From the NCBI GenBank assembly GCA_018261905.1, contig JAGTRU010000001.1, forward strand, positions 124,001 through 188,000: 64,000 nt of DNA, written 5' to 3'. Both the position numbers and the translations under genes were made by a program. The notes beneath the pieces are model-generated. The model did no database searches, was not told the DNA's origin, and was given only the letters and a program-made list of their open reading frames with translations. Positions 7,589-15,632 of the stretch are shown here, in pieces (positions within the stretch are counted from its first letter, which is position 1; each line of letters opens with the position of its first letter). Source of the DNA: Pseudomonadota bacterium (GTDB lineage Bacteria; Pseudomonadota; Gammaproteobacteria; Burkholderiales; Rhodocyclaceae).

Positions 7589-8464
7589 ATGTTCAAGCAC
7601 ACTACAGGTAGCAGGCGGCTAGCCGGGCAATTGCTCAGGCTGCTGGCCGGAGCGACGCTGGTCTTCGGGGTGGCGGCGGCCAATGCCGCTATCAAGGATA
7701 CCAAGCACAATCTGGGCGCCAGCAATGGCGTCAATACCAACTTCATGACGTCGGGCACGGATGAAATCTGCGTCTTCTGTCACACGCCACACGCCTCGAA
7801 CACCAACGTCAAGGCGCCGTTGTGGAACAAGCCGGTGGCGGCCGGTTCCAGCTATACCACCTACAACACCGCGACCTCGGCCACCATCGACGGTTCGGTG
7901 GACATGTCCGGTGTCTCGCTGGCCTGTCTGTCCTGCCACGATGGTACGCAGGCCATGGATACGATGATCAACAAGCCGGGCTCGGGGGGCTATAACGCTG
8001 CCGGTTCAGTGACCGGTGGAACGTGGTCGGGCGCCCGGCAGGACGGCACTGGCAAAATGATCAATGCCGGTGAATTCATCGCCATGCTCGGCACCGACCT
8101 GACCAATGATCACCCGGTCGGTATCCAGTACTGCGGAGGCGGCGTCAGTAGCGGCAGCGCCTCGACCTCGGCGGCCAGTACCGGTAGCTGCCGGGACGCC
8201 GATTTCAATGCCCCGGCCAATGGTTTGATCGGTGGGGCGCGGGCCTGGTGGGTGGATTCTTCGCTGGGGACGACCAATACCCGGGAAAAGACCGACATGA
8301 TCCTCTACGCCCGGGCCCCGACGCTGACCGGCGACGCCATGAGCGGCAATTATCAGCCGTTCGTTGAGTGTGCCAGCTGCCATGACCCACATAGCAGCAA
8401 CACGACTTTCCTGCGCGTTGCCAACACGCAGAGTGCGGTTTGTCTGACCTGCCATAACAAGTAA
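7589..8464 (+). CDS. tetrahaem cytochrome c, candidate extracellular (OmcE-like) cytochrome
   Basis: The ATG at 7589 follows GGGAG and opens a signal peptide ending ANA; longer frames upstream cross the promoter. The 291-residue protein begins AIKDTKHNLG and has four haem sites: CVFCH, CLSCH, CASCH and CLTCH. Between them it is rich in Ser, Thr, Gly and Asn, typical of surface-exposed cytochromes. Single-subunit tetrahaem proteins of about this size, such as Geobacter OmcE, polymerise into extracellular filaments. The size, haem number, dedicated sigma-54 promoter, strong terminator and neighbouring prolyl isomerase and NHL genes fit that picture, but filament formation is only inferred. A non-polymerising surface or periplasmic cytochrome is the alternative. 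Confidence 0.85.
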   Translation: MFKHTTGSRRLAGQLLRLLAGATLVFGVAAANAAIKDTKHNLGASNGVNTNFMTSGTDEICVFCHTPHASNTNVKAPLWNKPVAAGSSYTTYNTATSATIDGSVDMSGVSLACLSCHDGTQAMDTMINKPGSGGYNAAGSVTGGTWSGARQDGTGKMINAGEFIAMLGTDLTNDHPVGIQYCGGGVSSGSASTSAASTGSCRDADFNAPANGLIGGARAWWVDSSLGTTNTREKTDMILYARAPTLTGDAMSGNYQPFVECASCHDPHSSNTTFLRVANTQSAVCLTCHNK

Positions 8465-8492
8465 GTCGGTAACGGCAACCGATCAAATCCGC

Positions 8493-8530
8493 AAAACGGG
8501 CCGCGCCACCTGGTGTTCGGCCCGTTTTTT
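8493..8530 (+). terminator. strong Rho-independent terminator after the tetrahaem cytochrome
   Basis: A perfect 11-bp stem, AAAACGGGCCG/CGGCCCGTTTT, is separated by 14 nt and ends in a T-tract. It comes 29 nt after the cytochrome stop and ends 18 nt before the prolyl-isomerase GTG. This would yield much more cytochrome mRNA than downstream mRNA. Confidence 0.85.
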
Positions 8531-8547
8531 CATTCAGGAGAAGCCCC

Positions 8548-9600
8548 GTGAAAATTCACTCCGCCATGTCTTGCCCTTGCCGGGCGCTACTGTTCGCGAT
8601 CGTTGTCGGCCTGCCGCTGGCCTCGGCGGCGGCCGATGGCCCGGCCCCGGCGGCTGCCGTCGAAGCCGCGGCTCCGCTGGCGCGTCTGGACCCGCATGCC
8701 TCGGTCTTCGCCATCATCAATGGCCGCTCGATACCGACCCAGGAATATGAGACCGCCTTCACCACGTTGGTCAAACAACGGTTTTATCACGGCCAGATTC
8801 CGGAGAGCGACCTGCTCGCCGTGCGTGAGGAAATCAAGGCCAAACTGGTCCAGCGCGTGGTTTTGCTCGAGGAAGCCGAACGGCGAAAGATCCAGCCCGA
8901 CGAGGCCCAGATCGAAGAGACCCTGGCCGGTTACGACAAACGCTATGCGAGCAGTCCGCAATGGCGCGAAAACCGCGAGCGCCTGTTGCCCGAACTGAAA
9001 AAGCAGTTGGCGGAGCAAAGTCTGATCGCGCAGCTCGACAAACAGGTGAGGGCGGTCGGCGAGCCCGACGAAAAGGCGGTGCGCGCGTTTTATGAAAAGA
9101 ACGGCCAATTATTTACCGAGCCGGAAAAACTTCGCCTGGCGGTGATTCTGCTCGCTGTCGATCCCTCGTCGCCGGCCACCGCCTGGCAATCGACGCGCCA
9201 GGAAGCCAAGGCGATCTACGGCCGCCTGGCCGGCGGGGCGGATTTCGCCGAAACGGCGCGCCTGCATTCCAGCGTCTATGCCGAGAACAGCGGCGATATG
9301 GGCTATCTCCACCGCGGCATGGTGCCCGAACTGATTCAGGAAAAAATCGACAAGTTCGAGGTCGGCAAGATCAATGAACCGATCGACACCCTGGAAGGGG
9401 TGGCGATATTCAAATTGCTCGATCGGCTGGCCGCCAAGAAGCGCGACTTCGCCGATGTCGCCGGCCGCGCACGGGAATTGCTCTTACGTGAACGGCAGGA
9501 CCAGGCCTGGAAAGATTTGATCGATCGACTGGTGGCCAAGGCAGAAGTCAAGTTCATGTATGTCATCACAGCGGAGCAGCGGGATACCGGCCAGAAGTAG
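8548..9600 (+). CDS. periplasmic parvulin-type peptidyl-prolyl cis-trans isomerase (SurA-like)
   Basis: A GTG start follows CAGGAG. The 350-residue product has a signal peptide ending ASAAA and a SurA_N-like helical domain at about residues 55-170. A parvulin rotamase domain spans about 185-290, with the recognisable ADFAETARLHS and NSGDMGYLHRGMVPE elements. Parvulins of this type catalyse prolyl isomerisation and chaperone outer-membrane or secreted proteins. Lying between a putative exported cytochrome and an outer-membrane barrel, it is probably a dedicated folding helper for one or both. Prolyl isomerases also accompany filament-forming cytochromes in other bacteria (family knowledge). 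The assignment to the family is firm; its clients are inferred. Confidence 0.9.
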   Translation: MKIHSAMSCPCRALLFAIVVGLPLASAAADGPAPAAAVEAAAPLARLDPHASVFAIINGRSIPTQEYETAFTTLVKQRFYHGQIPESDLLAVREEIKAKLVQRVVLLEEAERRKIQPDEAQIEETLAGYDKRYASSPQWRENRERLLPELKKQLAEQSLIAQLDKQVRAVGEPDEKAVRAFYEKNGQLFTEPEKLRLAVILLAVDPSSPATAWQSTRQEAKAIYGRLAGGADFAETARLHSSVYAENSGDMGYLHRGMVPELIQEKIDKFEVGKINEPIDTLEGVAIFKLLDRLAAKKRDFADVAGRARELLLRERQDQAWKDLIDRLVAKAEVKFMYVITAEQRDTGQK

Positions 9601-9624
9601 CCCCGGTTTCCAGTATTTGAGACG

Positions 9625-12033
9625 GTGCGGAAATGTCTTAATCGAAGTAGGTCGAGCTCTCCCGGGCGCCTGGCGGCAGGTCTGGCCGGCGGGATATTCG
9701 TTTGCTGTTCTTCTGCCGTCGGCGCCGCCGGTCTGGCCGTTTCAGCCGACCAGCCGGGACCCGAGCTGCCCCTGGTGGCGGCTCTGCAGGCGGCCTTTCC
9801 GGGCGACCGGGAGGGCGCCGAGCCGCCTTTCCTGCGCTTGAGTCGGGGCTTGCTCTGGCCGCCCGTCGTGGGCGAACTGCCCGGCTGGAACGAGGCGCCG
9901 GAGGTTGGGCCGGGGCTGCGCTTGGCCGCCACGCTTGCATCGCCCCCGGAAGTTGTCGGGCCGCCAGCGGAGGCGGTTGCGGCGGAGTCCCTGGCGCCAC
10001 CGATGCGCTTCAGCCAAAAGCTGGCCCCGAGCAGTTCCCGGCCCCAGAATCCGCGCTGGCAGACGCTCCCTGAGGCGGCGGTCCGTTTGCGTCCGGCGCG
10101 CGGCCTGGGCCTCCCCGGGGTGGCCGGGCTCGGCCGTCCGCCGGGCGGCGGGGCCGGCCAGCCGGCGCTCGGCGTCGACGACGGAGAAGCCAGCGCCGAG
10201 GGTGCCTTTGTCGCCCGATCGGCCCCCGCCATGGCGCCGGGCAGCCCCCCCGCGCCGGCGGCGGTCGATCGCGGCCTAGCCGGCTCGGGCTGGGAAATTC
10301 CGCCGATTCGCTGGGGCGGCAGCCTGGGCTATTCGCTGCAAAAAAGCAGTTCCGGGTCGGCCAATTCGACCAGCGCCCAGGGGGTGTTCGCCAACCTGAA
10401 TGCCTCAAGCTACATTTATGCGCCCTGGTTTGCCACCGTTTCGGGGCGCCTGGGGATTACCAGTTCGTCGTCGAACAGTTCGAGCTCGGCGGCGGCGAGC
10501 GGCGAAAGCAGCAAATCGAACAATCTCGTCGGCGGCGGCGAAATCAACATGTTTTCGAGCAGCCGCTTTCCGTTTCGGGCCTATTTCGACCGTTCGGACA
10601 GTCGGACCAATGGCACCTTCGTCAGCCAGGATTACATCAGCACGCGTTTCGGCCTGACCCAGAATTACCGCTCGGAAGATGCCATGAAAAGCGGTAGTTT
10701 CATGCTTGATCGCAGCGCCCTGCAAACCAGCGATGGCCGGCGTGATACGGTGACCGCCTTGTCCGGCAGTTATTCGACGCAGACCGGCCCCTGGCAACAC
10801 AACATGAACGGCCGCTATTCGCTGGGCGAGCGCCAGGGGACCGGAGAAATGGCGCGGCTGATCGGTTTCAATACCTCGCACAATGCCAATATCTCGGACA
10901 ACGCGAATCTCAGCGCCACCCTCAATTACTTCGATAACGACCTGCGCACCGCCGATTCGGCGGGCGGCTTCTTTACCAGCCGGGGCCGCTATCTGCAGCT
11001 TTTCACCTACGGTTCGTGGATGCCGGAGTTCGAGGATCTCGACGATCTGCCGCTGACCCTCAACGGCAGCCTGCACTATGGCAGTCAGGACACGAAATTC
11101 GGCGACGTCCAGACGACGGCCCAGACGGTCGGCGGCAACCTCTCGGCCCTCTATCGTTTTTCGCGCAACCTGACCGCCTCGGCCAACAGCGCGCTCAACC
11201 ACATTTCCCTGTCGTCGGGAGAGAGCCGCGTCCTGACGCTGCTCGGGACCAATATCAACTACGTCGGCAATCCTCTCACTATTGGGAATTTTTCTTATAA
11301 CTGGAACGTCGGCAGCAATGCCAACTGGCAAAGCGGCAGTGGCGACGTTCCGGCCAGTAGCGTCTTCGGCGGGATCGCCACCCATACCCTGTCGCGGGTC
11401 TATAGCCTGGCTGACGGGCAGACCCTGTCGCTGAGCTATGCGCAGGCCCTGAACGTGACCAACAGCCAGTTGGTCGGCAGTTCGCAGTCCCTCTCCAACA
11501 ATCTGTCGGCCAATTACGGGATGTCTTTCGGCGAGCGCTTTTCCGGCGCGCTGACCGGGATGCTGTCCGACGTCTATACGACCGGCGTCAATGCCCAGCA
11601 TTACCGCAACGTCAATTTCGGCCTGCTCGGCCAGGGCCAGCTCTCCCAGCAGTCTTCGCTCAATCTCAATCTGATGTTCAACTGGACGGATCAGACCCAC
11701 CAGACGCAGGATGCCTTCGGCCTCCCGCAAACCCAGAACAATCAGCAGGCCACTCTGAACGGTTCGGTGAATTACAGCCATCAGCGCTTTGCCGGGGTGC
11801 GCGGCCTGCGCTACAACCTGCTTTTCGCGGCCGATACGCGGCTGCGCGATGACCGCCTGTACGGAAATTTCAATACCGAGCAGCAGGACAGGAGCCGTCT
11901 GTCGCTGACCAATCGCTTCGACTATTCGATCGGCCTGCTCAATTTCCGCCTCTCCCTGGTGAACAACGAGGTGGGTGGCAAGAAAAATGCTCTGCTGTTC
12001 TTCCAGGTAACCCGGCAAATTGGTTCGTATTGA
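9625..12033 (+). CDS. large outer-membrane beta-barrel, candidate cytochrome conduit porin
   Basis: A GTG start gives 802 residues and a signal region (LAAGLAGGIFVCCSSAVGAAG). Residues of about 30-230 are rich in Pro, Ala and Gly and look unstructured. From about residue 235 to the end the chain shows alternating amphipathic strands, separated by Ser/Asn/Gly turns, and ends QIGSY with an aromatic residue, as outer-membrane barrels do. There is no CXXCH. In porin-cytochrome conduits a barrel of this size sheathes a periplasm-spanning multihaem cytochrome. Its neighbours (prolyl isomerase before, four triheme-domain genes after) fit such a role. Sequence resemblance to MtrB or PioB was not evident by eye, so a new porin family or a filament-exporting barrel are both possible. 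Confidence 0.75.
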   Translation: MRKCLNRSRSSSPGRLAAGLAGGIFVCCSSAVGAAGLAVSADQPGPELPLVAALQAAFPGDREGAEPPFLRLSRGLLWPPVVGELPGWNEAPEVGPGLRLAATLASPPEVVGPPAEAVAAESLAPPMRFSQKLAPSSSRPQNPRWQTLPEAAVRLRPARGLGLPGVAGLGRPPGGGAGQPALGVDDGEASAEGAFVARSAPAMAPGSPPAPAAVDRGLAGSGWEIPPIRWGGSLGYSLQKSSSGSANSTSAQGVFANLNASSYIYAPWFATVSGRLGITSSSSNSSSSAAASGESSKSNNLVGGGEINMFSSSRFPFRAYFDRSDSRTNGTFVSQDYISTRFGLTQNYRSEDAMKSGSFMLDRSALQTSDGRRDTVTALSGSYSTQTGPWQHNMNGRYSLGERQGTGEMARLIGFNTSHNANISDNANLSATLNYFDNDLRTADSAGGFFTSRGRYLQLFTYGSWMPEFEDLDDLPLTLNGSLHYGSQDTKFGDVQTTAQTVGGNLSALYRFSRNLTASANSALNHISLSSGESRVLTLLGTNINYVGNPLTIGNFSYNWNVGSNANWQSGSGDVPASSVFGGIATHTLSRVYSLADGQTLSLSYAQALNVTNSQLVGSSQSLSNNLSANYGMSFGERFSGALTGMLSDVYTTGVNAQHYRNVNFGLLGQGQLSQQSSLNLNLMFNWTDQTHQTQDAFGLPQTQNNQQATLNGSVNYSHQRFAGVRGLRYNLLFAADTRLRDDRLYGNFNTEQQDRSRLSLTNRFDYSIGLLNFRLSLVNNEVGGKKNALLFFQVTRQIGSY

Positions 12034-12084
12034 TCTCCTGGGATTGAGCGTATTGGGCAGTGCTTTAAATCAAGAGGAAATGGC

Positions 12085-12504
12085 ATGAAAAAACTCTCGA
12101 AATTGAGAGCAGGTTTCTTGGCGGGATTGATCATGACGATCTTCGCCGCGTTTTTTGTCGATATCAACGATGCTCGGGCCGAGTACGGCGACGTCGTCAT
12201 CAACAATTATTCGGACGGCGCCGGCATGCGGCCGGTGGTCTTTCCCCACTGGTTCCACCGCATGCGCTTTCGCTGCAAGGTGTGCCACGCCGATCTCGGC
12301 TTCAAGTTCAAGGCCGGCGGCAACGAAATCAACATGGTGAAGATTATCGACGGCCAGTTTTGCGGCGCCTGCCATAACGGCGAAATTGCGTGGTCGGTCG
12401 AAAACTGCAATCTCTGCCATTCGGCCAAGCCCAATACTCCGACGCAAGTGCATGAAAGTACGGTTCAGAAGCTTGCCCAGCCGACCGGCGCGTCCAAGAA
12501 ATAA
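12085..12504 (+). CDS. periplasmic triheme cytochrome, c7-type domain
   Basis: This 139-residue protein has a signal peptide ending in DARA and then EYGDVVINNY. The sites CKVCH, CGACH and CNLCH are accompanied by the extra His residues FPHWFHR before the first haem, as expected for bis-His c7 cytochromes. The fold corresponds to the c(7)-type triheme domain family that NCBI/InterPro links with nanowire cytochromes. It is a close paralogue of the 15246 product: both contain MRPVVFPHWFHR and the phrase CGACHN-x-(D/E)IAW. It probably relays electrons between the inner membrane and the outer-membrane conduit. Confidence 0.85.
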   Translation: MKKLSKLRAGFLAGLIMTIFAAFFVDINDARAEYGDVVINNYSDGAGMRPVVFPHWFHRMRFRCKVCHADLGFKFKAGGNEINMVKIIDGQFCGACHNGEIAWSVENCNLCHSAKPNTPTQVHESTVQKLAQPTGASKK

Positions 12505-12513
12505 GGTGCCCGC

Positions 12514-13500
12514 ATGAACATTCCAAAAACCATCGCGCTGCTGGCCTCGTTGCTGGCCATTTCCACCCAGATTCACGCCGACGCGGTCGGCAAGGATGTC
12601 TATTCCAAGGTCTGCGTCACCTGCCACGCCACCGGTCTGGCCGGTTCGCCACGCTTCGGCCAGGCCGCCGACTGGGCGCCGCGCGTCGCCGGCGGCATGG
12701 CCGGCCTCTACCAGAGCGCCCTGAACGGCACGCCGAAGGGCATGCCGGCCAAGGGCGGGCACATCACGCTGGCCGATGCCGACGTCAAGGCGGCGGTCGA
12801 TTACATGGTGGCGGCGGCCAAGCTGCCGAAGAGCGAGCCCGAGGCCCGCAAGGAAGAGCCAAAGAAGGCCGAGGCCAAGAAGGAAGAAGTGAAGAAGCCG
12901 GAAGCCAAGGTGGCGGTCATCGCGCCTGTCGTCCCGCCCAGCGAGGCGGCGACGGCGCTCGCGACGACGGCCAGCGCGGCCGATGCCAATTCCTTCAACC
13001 GCCTGTTGAAGCCCGCCAACAAACGCAATCTGCCGCCGCCCGAGGATGGCATCCACGATCCCGCCAACGATGGTACGCACGCCCTGCAACCGCCGCTGAC
13101 CGCCTTCGGCAGCCTGCCGAAAAGCCTGGCCGGCAATCGGGTGAACTGGGTCGAGGCGATCGCCCAGAAGAAGATCAATCCGCGTTACGACCGCAACGAC
13201 CCGAAGGCCGAGCCGATCGTCATGGACCTGAATATCGTCCGCGAGGTCAAGGGGTCGATGCCGGACGTGGTCTATCCGCACAAGCAGCATACCGAATGGC
13301 TCGACTGCTCGAACTGCCACCCGGCCATTTTCATCCCGCAGAAGGGGGCCAACCAGATCAGCATGGCCGCCATCCTGCTCGGCGAAAAATGCGGGGTCTG
13401 CCATGGCAAGGTCGCCTTCCCGGTTTCCGAGTGCCGCAATTGCCATTCCAAGAAAAAGGATATGGCCAAGGTCGCGATACCGGCTGAAGCCGGTAAGTAA
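12514..13500 (+). CDS. fusion cytochrome: monohaem c5-like domain plus c7-type triheme domain
   Basis: This 328-residue protein starts at the ATG 12514, 9 nt after the previous stop. It has a signal peptide ending IHA and a c5-like domain with CVTCH at about residues 22-105. A Lys/Glu/Pro/Ala-rich linker spans about 110-150. The C-terminal triheme domain has CSNCH, CGVCH and CRNCH and the motif FPH-like YPHKQHTEWLDC. The linker resembles periplasm-spanning KE-rich tethers. The C-terminal part is paralogous to the 14450 product (shared DGIHDP, QHTEWLDC and GVCHG/GICHG segments). A flexible electron shuttle with an oxidising and a reducing end is a reasonable reading. Confidence 0.85.
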   Translation: MNIPKTIALLASLLAISTQIHADAVGKDVYSKVCVTCHATGLAGSPRFGQAADWAPRVAGGMAGLYQSALNGTPKGMPAKGGHITLADADVKAAVDYMVAAAKLPKSEPEARKEEPKKAEAKKEEVKKPEAKVAVIAPVVPPSEAATALATTASAADANSFNRLLKPANKRNLPPPEDGIHDPANDGTHALQPPLTAFGSLPKSLAGNRVNWVEAIAQKKINPRYDRNDPKAEPIVMDLNIVREVKGSMPDVVYPHKQHTEWLDCSNCHPAIFIPQKGANQISMAAILLGEKCGVCHGKVAFPVSECRNCHSKKKDMAKVAIPAEAGK

Positions 13501-13545
13501 GCCCGCAATTACCCGCGCTGCAAGGCGCGGGCCTGGAGAAAATGC

Positions 13546-14475
13546 ATGAATCGTAAATCCTTGTCTCAACTGGCCGTCCTCGCCTTCATCTCGACGCTGG
13601 GGCCGGCGGTCCTGGCCCAGTCGGGTGACTCGTCGGCCGCTCCGGAAAGTGCCGCGACCCGTCTCAATGCGGGAAAAATCGACCGCGATCAGCTCAATTT
13701 CAATATGGAATCGGTCGGCAAATTGCTCGAAAGCTCGTCGGCCGCCCGCCAGATCGAGTCGAGTCAGGCGCCCGAGGCCCTGGCCCGCCGGGAAAAGGCG
13801 CGCGAGCTCTACAAGCAGGCGCGAAGCGCCCTGAGTGCCGGCGACCTGAGCAAGGCGGCGGCCTTGCTCACCGAGGTGCGCGCCGCCTTCTTCGAGGGCG
13901 TTCGCCTGGCGGCGCCGGAAGAAGTCACCGCCAAGAAGCTGGAGGCCGACTATCGCGCCCGCCTCGACAGCGTCAATGCGCTGCTCGCCGCCTACAAGCG
14001 GGTGGCCAATGAAAAGGGCAGCGCCTCGAAGACGGTCAGGGAGACCGTCAACCAGATCGAGAAGTCGATCGGCGAAGCCGCCCGTCTGGCCCAGGCGGCG
14101 AAATACAAGGAAGGACGGGCCGAACTGGATCGCGCCTATCTGGTCGCCAAGGTCGGCATCAGTGGGCTACGCAGTGGCGACACCCTGGTCCGATCCCTCA
14201 ATTTCGCCAGTAAGGAGGAGGAATATCACTACGAAATCGACCGCAACGACACCCACCTGATGTTGATCAAGGTGCTGATCGAAGAGAAGCGGGCGACCAA
14301 TCCGCTGCTCGACCAGCAGGTCCACGGCTTCCTCGCCAAGTCCCGCGAACTGCGCTTGGCGGCCGAGTCGGCGGCGGCCAAGCGGGATCATCTGCAGGCC
14401 GTCAAACTGCTCGAAGAATCGACGGCCGAGCTGGTGCGGGCCATCCGGAATGCAGGTGTCTATATTCCCGGCTGA
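13546..14475 (+). CDS. periplasmic alpha-helical protein of unknown function
   Basis: I do not recognise this family. The ATG at 13546 opens a signal peptide ending VLAQS. The remaining 285 residues are almost entirely helical, with heptad-like stretches rich in Ala, Leu, Glu, Lys and Arg (for example AREKARELYKQARSALSAGD). There are no cysteines, hence no haem. Segments around residues 80-130 and 245-300 resemble TPR-like or coiled helices. It lies between two cytochrome genes and overlaps the next one by 26 nt, so it is made with them. A structural or docking protein for the cytochromes is a guess from position only. Confidence 0.7.
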   Translation: MNRKSLSQLAVLAFISTLGPAVLAQSGDSSAAPESAATRLNAGKIDRDQLNFNMESVGKLLESSSAARQIESSQAPEALARREKARELYKQARSALSAGDLSKAAALLTEVRAAFFEGVRLAAPEEVTAKKLEADYRARLDSVNALLAAYKRVANEKGSASKTVRETVNQIEKSIGEAARLAQAAKYKEGRAELDRAYLVAKVGISGLRSGDTLVRSLNFASKEEEYHYEIDRNDTHLMLIKVLIEEKRATNPLLDQQVHGFLAKSRELRLAAESAAAKRDHLQAVKLLEESTAELVRAIRNAGVYIPG

Positions 14476-15082
14476 GTTTTTGCGCCGCGGCTTGACGCTG
14501 ACCCGAAGGCTGAGCGGCCTTCGTGTCGTGTTGTCTGGCGTCCTGCTCGGCGGCGTCATCTCGGGGGCCGTGGCAGGGGAGTGGCTGCCCCTGGCCAAGG
14601 ATGGCATCCACGACCCGCGCTCGCGCGCCGTCAAGATCCTGCAAGCGCCGCGCGAGGCGCTCGCAGGCCTGGTCCCGGACAACGCCGGCAATCAGGTGCG
14701 TTGGGTGCAGGCCCTCGAGAAGGGCGAAATCCGGCCGCGCGAGAAGCTCTTCCCGCAAACCGTCGTGCGCAAGCTGGATCAGGACATCATTCTCGATGTC
14801 AAAGGCGGTATGCCGGCCGTCCGTTTCCCGCACCGGCAACATACCGAGTGGCTCGACTGCGTCAATTGCCACGACGGGGTTTTCAAGACCCAGACCGGAG
14901 CGACCAAGATCACCATGTTCAATATTCTGCAGGGTGAGCAGTGCGGTATCTGTCACGGCGCGGTGTCCTTTCCGCTGACCGAGTGCATGCGCTGCCACAG
15001 CATTGCGAAAGCCGGCAAGAAGCCGGAACTGCCGCCCGACGTCAACATGCTGATCCACCAGGGGCGGGAACGCAGTCCATGA
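14450..15082 (+). CDS. triheme cytochrome, c7-type domain
   Basis: The frame opens at ATG 14450, inside the end of the previous gene, implying translational coupling. The 210-residue protein has an N-terminal hydrophobic segment (VVLSGVLLGGVISGAVAG) acting as signal or anchor. The leading 20 residues are long for a signal peptide, so an internal start near 14528 is possible. Haem sites are CVNCH, CGICH and CMRCH. The body, starting DGIHDPRSRA and carrying RFPHRQHTEWLDC, matches the C-terminal domain of the 12514 product. It lacks that protein's c5-like domain. A periplasmic relay cytochrome is likely. Confidence 0.8.
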   Translation: MQVSIFPAEFLRRGLTLTRRLSGLRVVLSGVLLGGVISGAVAGEWLPLAKDGIHDPRSRAVKILQAPREALAGLVPDNAGNQVRWVQALEKGEIRPREKLFPQTVVRKLDQDIILDVKGGMPAVRFPHRQHTEWLDCVNCHDGVFKTQTGATKITMFNILQGEQCGICHGAVSFPLTECMRCHSIAKAGKKPELPPDVNMLIHQGRERSP

Positions 15083-15094
15083 ACCTGGGAAACG

Positions 15095-15240
15095 CAATTG
15101 AACCGCCGAGACGCAGAGATGCTGAGGAAAACAAAGGCTTGCCCGGATTATTCGGCAGACCTTCTGGGAGGCTGCAAAAACGATGCAAGCCACTGTTTTG
15201 ACGTTCTTCTCTGCGCCTTTGCGACGCTGCGGTAAGGTTT
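15095..15240 (-). repeat. interspersed repeat copy 2, reversed
   Basis: This roughly 146-bp element reads, on the minus strand, from CTTACCGCAGCGTCGC to GTCTCGGCGGTTCAATT. It aligns along its whole length with the 55826 copy, including the interior segment GCCGAATAATCC-GGCAAGCC. It fills the gap between two triheme cytochrome genes and supplies the leader of the second. Confidence 0.75.
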
Positions 15241-15245
15241 TGGGG

Positions 15246-15632
15246 ATGAAGCGCCTGGTCTCCCCGCTGCTCGCCGGCTGCCTGCTGGCCGGGCTGTTCC
15301 TCCAGCCGGTCGCGCTGAGAGCGGAGTATGGTGATGTGGTGATCAATCGCCAGGCGGAAAAAAACGGCATGCGGCCGGTGGTATTTCCGCACTGGTTTCA
15401 CCGCATCCGCTTTCGCTGCAAGGTCTGTCATGCCGAACTGGGTTTCAAGATGCGGGCCGGTTCGAACCCGATCACGATGACGGATATCATCGAAGGCCGC
15501 TTCTGCGGCGCCTGTCACAACAACGATATCGCCTGGTCGCCGGAGAATTGCGATCTTTGCCATTCCGGCAAGCCAGGCCTGCCAACGGGGGTATTCGGTG
15601 GACACGAAACTTCAGGACCCGGACGCTGGTAA
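15246..15632 (+). CDS. periplasmic triheme cytochrome, c7-type domain
   Basis: I use ATG 15246 because it opens the signal peptide (MKRLVSPLLAGCLLAGLFL, cleavage near LRA); an ATG at 15183 lies in the repeat. The 128-residue protein carries CKVCH, CGACH and CDLCH preceded by FPHWFHR, as in the 12085 product, of which it is a duplicate. The C-terminal 30 residues differ and end GHETSGPGRW. It overlaps the next start codon by 35 nt. The repeat immediately upstream leaves little room for a promoter, so it is probably read from upstream. Confidence 0.85.
   Translation: MKRLVSPLLAGCLLAGLFLQPVALRAEYGDVVINRQAEKNGMRPVVFPHWFHRIRFRCKVCHAELGFKMRAGSNPITMTDIIEGRFCGACHNNDIAWSPENCDLCHSGKPGLPTGVFGGHETSGPGRW

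Noticed and set aside
13512..13531. Hairpin CCCGCGC/GCGCGGG between the 12514 and 13546 genes
   Set aside because: It is short and has no T-tract; at most an mRNA-stability element.
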